Translations under genes and position numbers: made by a program
From: Magicicada septendecula
Lineage: Eukaryota; Arthropoda; Insecta; Hemiptera; Cicadidae
NCBI GenBank assembly: GCA_034769895.1
Contig: CM068367.1
Location: 705,468,885-705,532,884, forward strand
Length of the DNA stretch: 64,000 nt
Direction: 5' to 3'
Shown here: positions 57,966 to 64,000 of the stretch, one piece after another
How positions within the stretch are numbered: position 1 is the first letter of the stretch
Layout: every line of letters begins with the position of its first letter
The notes under the pieces: generated by a model
Told to the model about the DNA's origin: nothing
The model's input: only the letters and a program-made list of their open reading frames with translations
The model's database searches: none

Positions 57966-60239
57966 CAGTAGAACTTGGCTAATTTGAAGCTGAAGGGACC
58001 AGTAAAAAATTTGAATTATCCAAAAATTCGAATTAGGAAAACTTTTAATAAGGGTAGAAAAATAAAATCAAAAACCGAAATTCGCTAAAGCAATATGTTA
58101 TTTTATTAAACAATTTCCTTATACATATGTATTACAAACGTATAAACGCATTTCAGTACAAAATATAGCATTTACAGTTTTTTAAAAAAGCTAGAAACTT
58201 TTGATTGCAATTTGTAGTTAATACACTGAGTTGTAGTAAACTCTTCAAGTTTATTAATTGCTTGGAAAATAGCGTCACTTACGTTCTGCTGTCCTTCAAC
58301 ACACCGTCTCAAGTCTTGAATGTAATTTGATGCCTGTGAAGCCGTTGGAATCGGTATCTCTGGAAGTTCTAGCTGGTCCCCTTCTTCATCCGAAGATGTA
58401 CCATCATTCTTTTGTTCATAACATCAGCCACGATCTCCGCATCTGTCTGTTCACCGCACACCGCCAAGTCTTCATCCATGTTTACAAACTCTTCGTAACG
58501 AATGCCTGCGTCATGTCCTGCATCTTCCCAGTTATCCGTAGTGGGTACGACTTCTCTAGCAGCTTTATTCTCCTCTTCACCTTCAATGTGGCAGAAACCA
58601 CCTTTACGAAAACAATTAGCAATTGTTTTTTGCGTAACTCGGTCCCAAGCACTGTTGCACATGCGGGCAGCTTGAAGGATGTTAATCTTGATATTTTCAT
58701 GCTCATCTAAATAAGCACCTGACAGAATGTTTTGGACCACAAGCCGTCTGTAAAAATGCTTAAAATTTTTTATTACACCTTGGTCCATAGGTTGAACTAC
58801 TGAAGTCATGTTTGGAGGGAAAAACACAATCTTTACATTTTCCATCACAGGAATAGTGTTGTGCACTGTACAGTTGTCAATAAACAAGACGATTCTTCTG
58901 TTTTGATTCCAAAATTTCCTGTTGATTTTCAAAAGCCATCTTTCGAAAATTTCACTTGTCATCCAAGCTTTATTGTTTGATTCATATTCAACTGGTTTCG
59001 TTTTTACATTTTTGAAACAACGTGGGTTGGCTGACTTCCCTATCATTAGCAAAGGCAGTTTTTCTGAGCCATCCATGTTTGCTCCAAATAAAAGTGTTAT
59101 GCACTCCTTGCTGTGTTTGCCGCCACTACAACTTTCTCCTTTAAAAGCAAGTGTTTTGTCGGGGGTGCATTTGAAGAATAAGCCCGTCTCGTCTACGTTA
59201 AAAATGTCTTTAGCCTTTAGCATCTCTATCAGAAATCATTTGCAACAAATCGTCTTTCCATGAATTTGCAGCTTCAACGTCAACAGATCCACTTTCCCCA
59301 CAAACAGTTTTGAAAGACATGCCATTCCTTTCTTTAAAACCATCGAGCCAACCAGTGCTGGCCTTAAAATCATTTTTCCCTAAGCTAGATGCGAATTCCT
59401 CAGCTTTGGCTCTGACGAGGGGCCCACTGACTGGAATTTTTTTGTCCCTTGCTTGCTTAAACCACTTCACTACACATTCATCCACGTTAGGATTTTCTGG
59501 TCCTCGCGCTCTTTTCCTATCTTTGTCGCTAGCTTTACACACACTATTCAAAATCTTCTCTTTATTTTTTAGATACGTTGACAGCGTATTTGGCGGTATC
59601 CCGAATTCCTTGGCAATTTCAGGTTTCTTTTTTTGTCCCTTTTCCACTTCCCGTATAACGGCAACTTTTTCAGCAAATGTCAATGATTTGTATTGGGTCC
59701 GTGTTGGTTTTGGCCATGATGAACACACAACACAATAAAACTGCACAATAAGCGTCACTAAAACACACCCGTCTGTATATACAGTACTGTATAAAGAAAG
59801 GAACGGTCTCTCACTACAGGACACAGCTCGCACAGTAGAAACTCAAAAAGACTCAACACTTCCATGAATGCAGGCAGACTGAACTGAAAGCAACAGTGAG
59901 GGTGGCTGACTGACGAGGCTTGGAACAAGGGACAATGGCGGACGGTACCGTTACACGAGCCAGTCATGTGTCATCGCCAGATACTGACGCCAATTCCACG
60001 AATTTGACACAAAGGCCAAGCGTCTGTTCACAAAGGGCGGTGCCTGCTTGTCTGTTTCCAGTCGTGTCTCTATTGTTACGTGGTCTAGCCCATACAGCAG
60101 GTGATTTTTTGTAGTTTGAGCAAAATTTTTATTTTGAATTAACCAAAAAAAGTTCGAATTACAGACGATGTTTTTGCATGGTTTTACATAGGATATTCAA
60201 GGGACCAAGGTAAAAGTTCGAATTAGCCAAGTTCTACTG
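57966..60239 (-). mobile_element. Tigger/pogo transposon inside the second LTR element
   Basis: 2274 bp with inverted ends CAGTAGAACTTGGCTAATTT (57966) and AATTAGCCAAGTTCTACTG (to 60239), TA on both sides. Repeated AATTCGAA-like motifs lie near both ends. Same protein family as the old, split Tigger at 30.3/37.6 kb but much better preserved. Confidence 0.92.
58369..59717 (-). pseudogene. Tigger transposase with one or two frameshifts
   Basis: Minus strand. An ATG at 59717 begins the expected N-terminus, but the following helix-turn-helix (YKSLTFAEKVAVIREVEKGQ) lies in another frame, suggesting a small indel near 59.69 kb. The Psq domain, CENP-B-type domain (VVKWFKQARDKKIPVSGPLV to TGWLDGFKERN) and GESGSVD linker are intact. 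A second frame change lies near 59.215 kb, just before the DDE core. The core has FNVDETGLFFKCTPDKTLAF, IVLFIDNCTVHNTIPVMENV (58.88 kb) and VVQPMDQGVIKNFKHFYRRL (58.78 kb), followed by an acidic C-terminus. All catalytic acidic residues are present. Confidence 0.9.
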
Positions 60240-62021
60240 TATTACAATTCAAAAGTAAATATCCTTATGCTAAAATAACACACATTACTTTACCTAAGTA
60301 ACATATCAGCGTACATAAGTATCTAATCATATATCAAAATACAATTGTAAATTATATAAAAAAATGAAAAATACTCAAATTCAATGTCTCAACTTTCTAA
60401 CGATTCCATTTTACGTTCACTTTCACCTTAACTGGTGCAATCAATTGTCCACAAATTCAGGTTCAAATTCCATTAACATAATCTGTTACAATATTTTATA
60501 ACTTCTCAAAGGTTTAGATTTGCTGCATGGTTCTTTATATTACAATGTTACAATTTTACAACATAATCAATCGTTATAATTAAATTTACTTGCATTAAAT
60601 TGTAACAAACAATATTGTTTATTACAAGGATAAACATTTTTTACGTAGCTAGTATTGTAGCTACCCCCCATCCACTACACTATTGCATTTTATGGCTGGA
60701 CTGTCTCGCCCAGTTGCTTCCACAAGAACTGAACATTATTTGAGTATACATAGATACTCCGTGGGACCCATCCTGATACTTTCTAATACCGGTATGGGGC
60801 TCGTCTTGCTTCAGCCTTACACAATGTCTGGTATTACTGGTGTACAAGTCATCAGTAATAACAGTGAACTAACTATACGCTCTTAAGACGGTCTACCACC
60901 CCATTCGGTGCATAGCCGCTGTTCCATAGTTTATTAGAGATTCCCCAAATTTTTCAAAAAGGTTCAATTTCTAAATTCACCTTTACAACGATAACAAGCT
61001 ATGGCCAGACGTAGGGAGCGCGTAACGTAATGTGCTCTGACCATAGCCTGTTAAAGATGAGCTAATTCCACGGTCAGGGTTCGGTGAGGCCGTGACCGCC
61101 CGAAAGTTGGGGAATCCCCTTTTTATCCGGTGTAAAAAAAAAATACTTATACTAAAATACACACAAACTGGCAACTGATACATTACATACAATTTCCATC
61201 ACATTATTATAACTCTGTCTTTCCTAGGCATCAAAATAGCAGGTACAATATAATAATTTATTATTTAGTTGATTTACAATTACTTCACATCTCATTGAAT
61301 AATACAATTATTCATTACAATCCATATATTAACAATCATCAGGCCAATATGCATATCTACATGTACATAGATATATAGATTTTTTTTTTAAATGAGAAAA
61401 AATCCTTACAAAAAGAATACAGAGCAAAATTTTGAAATAGCAACGTTTTTCCTTAAAAATTACCTTACAGTACTTTTGAATTAAAAAAAAAAAATTAGTT
61501 TATCCCCGAATTGTGCAAAGTGATGCACTTCTGAATCAATTTTAATCTCAATTACCTCATTACAAACCATATAACATATGTTTTATAACTACTCATGAAT
61601 ACATCACATTAAAATAACCATTTCAAATTTGGATTTCACATTTCAATTATCAAATTTTGATCATTTATAATTTATTATAAAGTTCAAATCTAAAAATTCG
61701 AATTTATTACAATAAATTCACATCTTAAACCATTTCAAATCAATTTAATTACATAATAAAAATTTAGTAATACCAATTCTTATTCAATCAAAATTATAAA
61801 CATTAGTACACAAGATACAATATACACACACAACAAAATGTATCCTCAGATACCCTACAATAACAATAACATAACCTAATACATAATACATTTAACCCCA
61901 ATACAAATTTATATACAATATACTTCAACATAATCTATCATTGTTTCCCAAAATCATTATACTAGTAAGCCAAGTACTAAAAACATTAACCAAATAATCG
62001 AGTGCCCATCATCACATGTGT
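60240..62021. other. Non-coding interior of the second LTR element
   Basis: AT-rich with a GC-richer block at ~60690-61130. No RT, protease or integrase motif in any frame that I could find. Confidence 0.55.
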
Positions 62022-63049
62022 TTAACCCCCATCATCATACATTAGTCTTATTTTGTACATGCACATTTCAGTATTGTCTAATCTAATCTTACTACCTCTT
62101 TCAGTATAATGACCATTTAAATTTATATACTCCACTATACCATAATAATCAAAAGCAGGATTATTCCATAATATTATATCATATACCTTCTCAATATCGT
62201 GTACAGTCAAGTCGCCCTTGGGATTATTTGTCACACTCAGGTAAGTCACAATATCATCATCATCTGCTGCTGCACCAGTTACCCCAGTCTCATTATAAAG
62301 TAAGTCATCATCGTGATTACTTATCAGCAGGTAGGTATTATCTCTATTTTCAATCACCTCACCTATTATATCATTATTATCACCACTTACGTCATCACCA
62401 TCAACTGCTTCATCATTGACCAGGTCACTTACAGTAATAATATGCATTGTCCGCTCCACACCTAGAACACTCATTAAATTTTCATAATCTCTATTTTTAT
62501 TATATATCTCCACCTCAACACCCAACCGCAACTCACCATAGAAACTACTCCAACCCCCCTGAACTGCCTCACTCCTTGCAAAGGGCACCACAAAACCACT
62601 AAAACACCTCCTGGCTTTACCAGGTATACCACAAAAAAAAACTAGGGGACCATTATGAGACACTATGTCTCCCACATAACCTCTGGAGGAACCTTTGTCC
62701 TCATCATCACTACCATTATTCAATATTTTACTCTCTAATACTACGTTTTTAATTATGTCAACATTATTATTCGTCATATCATTATTATAGTTATCACTTA
62801 TACTAACTTCACCTACCTTAGTGTTCATAACCTGGTCGTCTTTGTTCTCATCGTATTTACCTGCGTCTCTTTTCCACTTCTCATTTAATTTATCTGACTC
62901 TCGTTTACACTCTTCAGTTTGTTCTCTTAACTCGTTAGTTTGTTTTTTAATATCATTATCAATAGCGTCAATGCGCTCACACAGTTCATTAAAAAACGCT
63001 TATTATTATCATTAGACATCATACGCAAAAAATTCATTATATCATCCAT
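62022..63049 (-). pseudogene. Gag-like coiled-coil/acidic protein of the second LTR element, one frameshift
   Basis: The minus-strand ATG at 63049 gives MDDIMNFLRMMSNDNNKRF. A frame change in a T6 run near 62.99 kb leads into a charged coiled coil (ELCERIDAIDNDIKKQTNEL, REQTEECKRESDKLNEKWKR), then an open frame to 62022 containing GPLVFFCGIPGKARRCFSGF, GGWSSFYGELRLGVEVEIYN and acidic Asp-rich linkers (DAVDGDDVSGD-like). Its position just inside the primer-binding site, and the N-terminal coiled coil, parallel gag of the first gypsy. The rest matches no family I know. The low-complexity, Asn/Asp-rich composition partly reflects base bias. Confidence 0.55.
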
Positions 63050-63350
63050 TTGCCCCTCCCTTTCTTTTGTTGACACGGGTCAGATGTACAGATTATGGTA
63101 CAGTCACTTATTATGGCAGAGTCAGTTAGACTACGTTCATTTTCGTTGTCTGCCATTTTTCAAATTACATACATTCCCCCCCAAAATTTTTTTAATATCC
63201 AATATTACATAATGTATTACACAAAAAACTCACATTTAGTACATTAAATTACCCAACGAAATTGCTATACAAACATTCCACCGTCTACCCTAACCTCTCT
63301 CTGTGTTTAAGTAGGCCTAACTTATTGAATATTAAATAAATTTAACAAGT

Positions 63351-63368
63351 ATCCTGGCAGGGTCGCCA
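63351..63368 (-). other. Primer-binding site of the second LTR element
   Basis: Minus strand TGGCGACCCTGCCAGGAT, two bases inside the LTR ending at 63371. Same TGGCGACC start as the first gypsy, so probably the same primer tRNA type. Confidence 0.65.
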
Positions 63369-63370
63369 CG

Positions 63371-63651
63371 TGTAACTGTTAGAAAAATAAAGTAAAAAGA
63401 AGAAACGAAACCCCGATTATTACTATTCTTTTCGACTTACCTTTAAAAGATCGGAAGATTCCTAAAGTCCCAAGGTCGCCACCACATTTTTTGGAGTAAA
63501 TGTGGAAACCATTTCACTTTCCCAAAGAAAAAAGTTTCGATAAATGAACAAAAACTCCCTTACAGAAAAATTCCAGAGCTGTCTAGGCGAACTTATTGAC
63601 ACAGAGAATGGGTTTCGGGTAGACTGCGTAATTAACTAAACTAACACATTA
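63371..63651 (-). repeat. 5' LTR of the second gypsy-type element, interrupted
   Basis: Matches 56446-56726 with a few differences, then is broken by a Tigger insertion at a TA; the remainder should lie beyond 64000. Confidence 0.82.
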
Positions 63652-64000
63652 CGGTGAAACTTCGATTAACCGTCACTCTTTTAACCGTCAGTTTCTGTTA
63701 ACCGTCACTCTTTTAACCATCAGTTTCTGTTAACTGTCAGTCCATTCTCTATGTACAGTAACCAGATTGCCACGAAAAATCATCCTCGCTTTACTGCTGA
63801 GTGGTGGAGGCGCTGGAATGGCGCACTATTGTTCTATTGATGAGTCATGTTCTTGGCCTGCCTAGCTATTGCACACGTGGTCAGTTTCAGTTGTGGCTGA
63901 GAAGCTGTTGTGCTCGGTGCTGTACGTTATTTGTTGCGTAGTGGCTTAATTGTTTCGGCATACGATAGTGACATTCACACCAGTAAGTTTTGTTGTTAAG
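63652..64000. mobile_element. Left end of another Tigger/pogo element
   Basis: Begins after TA (63650-63651) with CGGTGAAACTTCGATTAACC, followed by three further TTAACCGTC/TTAACTGTC repeats, the subterminal style of Tigger elements. The undisturbed LTR copy at 56726 confirms the insertion point. The element runs off the window, and no coding start is yet visible. Confidence 0.75.

Larger units (their letters stand above)
56446..64000 (-). mobile_element. Second gypsy-type LTR element, antisense, no pol; extends past the window
   Basis: LTR copies start TGTAACTGTTAGAAAAATAA at 56446 and 63371. The left one ends CCGTTACA at 57561, next to a G-rich polypurine tract. The primer-binding site lies inside the right LTR, so the element reads on the minus strand. 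The only coding remains are an N-terminal coiled coil and an acidic protein (63049-62022). No protease, RT or integrase motif exists between 57562 and 62021, so it depends on another element. It is invaded by two Tiggers (57966-60239 inside; 63652 on, inside the right LTR). Terminal bases and primer site resemble those of the intact gypsy at 14833. Confidence 0.82.

Overview
This is a piece of a eukaryotic, almost certainly animal and probably insect/arthropod, nuclear genome. The reasons are a spliced WD40-type gene with GT-AG introns, AT-rich non-coding DNA, long dinucleotide microsatellites, a 500-N scaffold gap (39704-40203), and a transposon set typical of arthropods: several Tigger/pogo elements, ZBED-type and ZMYM-type hAT elements, a mariner remnant, gypsy-type LTR elements, Penelope-like elements, a LINE tail and a tRNA-derived SINE. 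I cannot name the species.

Only one host gene is visible. Four plus-strand exons (13777-13926, 27303-27521, 54798-55017, 56130-56232) splice in phase 0, 0 and 1 into about 230 continuous codons of a WD40-like beta-propeller protein. Neither end of the gene was found. Its introns, about 42 kb in total, are filled with mobile DNA.

Layout: 1-13.7 kb holds a SINE with a perfect 17-bp target duplication, a truncated Penelope-like element, a Tigger (3530-5726), a ZBED-type hAT (5818-8646), a tandem repeat with a (CA)86 microsatellite, and a decayed Tigger (11962-13552). Intron 13.9-27.3 kb carries an 11.2-kb antisense gypsy-type element with unusually long (2.78 kb) LTRs and no integrase, then a short palindrome. 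Intron 27.5-54.8 kb is a nested pile: a young Tigger (27664-30080) beside an old Tigger that is split by a hAT (30881-37542), which itself holds a miniature Penelope-like element. It continues with an unrecognised coding-like stretch, the gap, a mariner remnant, a LINE tail, a Tigger derivative (47350-48099) and a 1.8-kb inverted repeat. The last intron (after 56232) is occupied by a second gypsy-type element (LTRs at 56446-57561 and from 63371), itself invaded by two Tiggers.

The most striking signal is a recurring RNA-like motif: CUGANGA-U-hairpin-GAAAC plus a tiny AC/GU stem followed by U, C or A, never G, in the four best loci. This is the core of a minimal hammerhead ribozyme. It occurs in the inverted arms of two Penelope-like elements (one retaining the C-terminal end of a Penelope protein, with a 12-bp target duplication and a 39-bp one-sided tail), in the 26.8-kb palindrome, in the 49-51 kb inverted repeat (damaged in both arms) and singly at 54.47 kb. 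Hammerheads in Penelope-like elements are established knowledge; the inverted miniature forms and the extra U after CUGANGA deserve a closer look.
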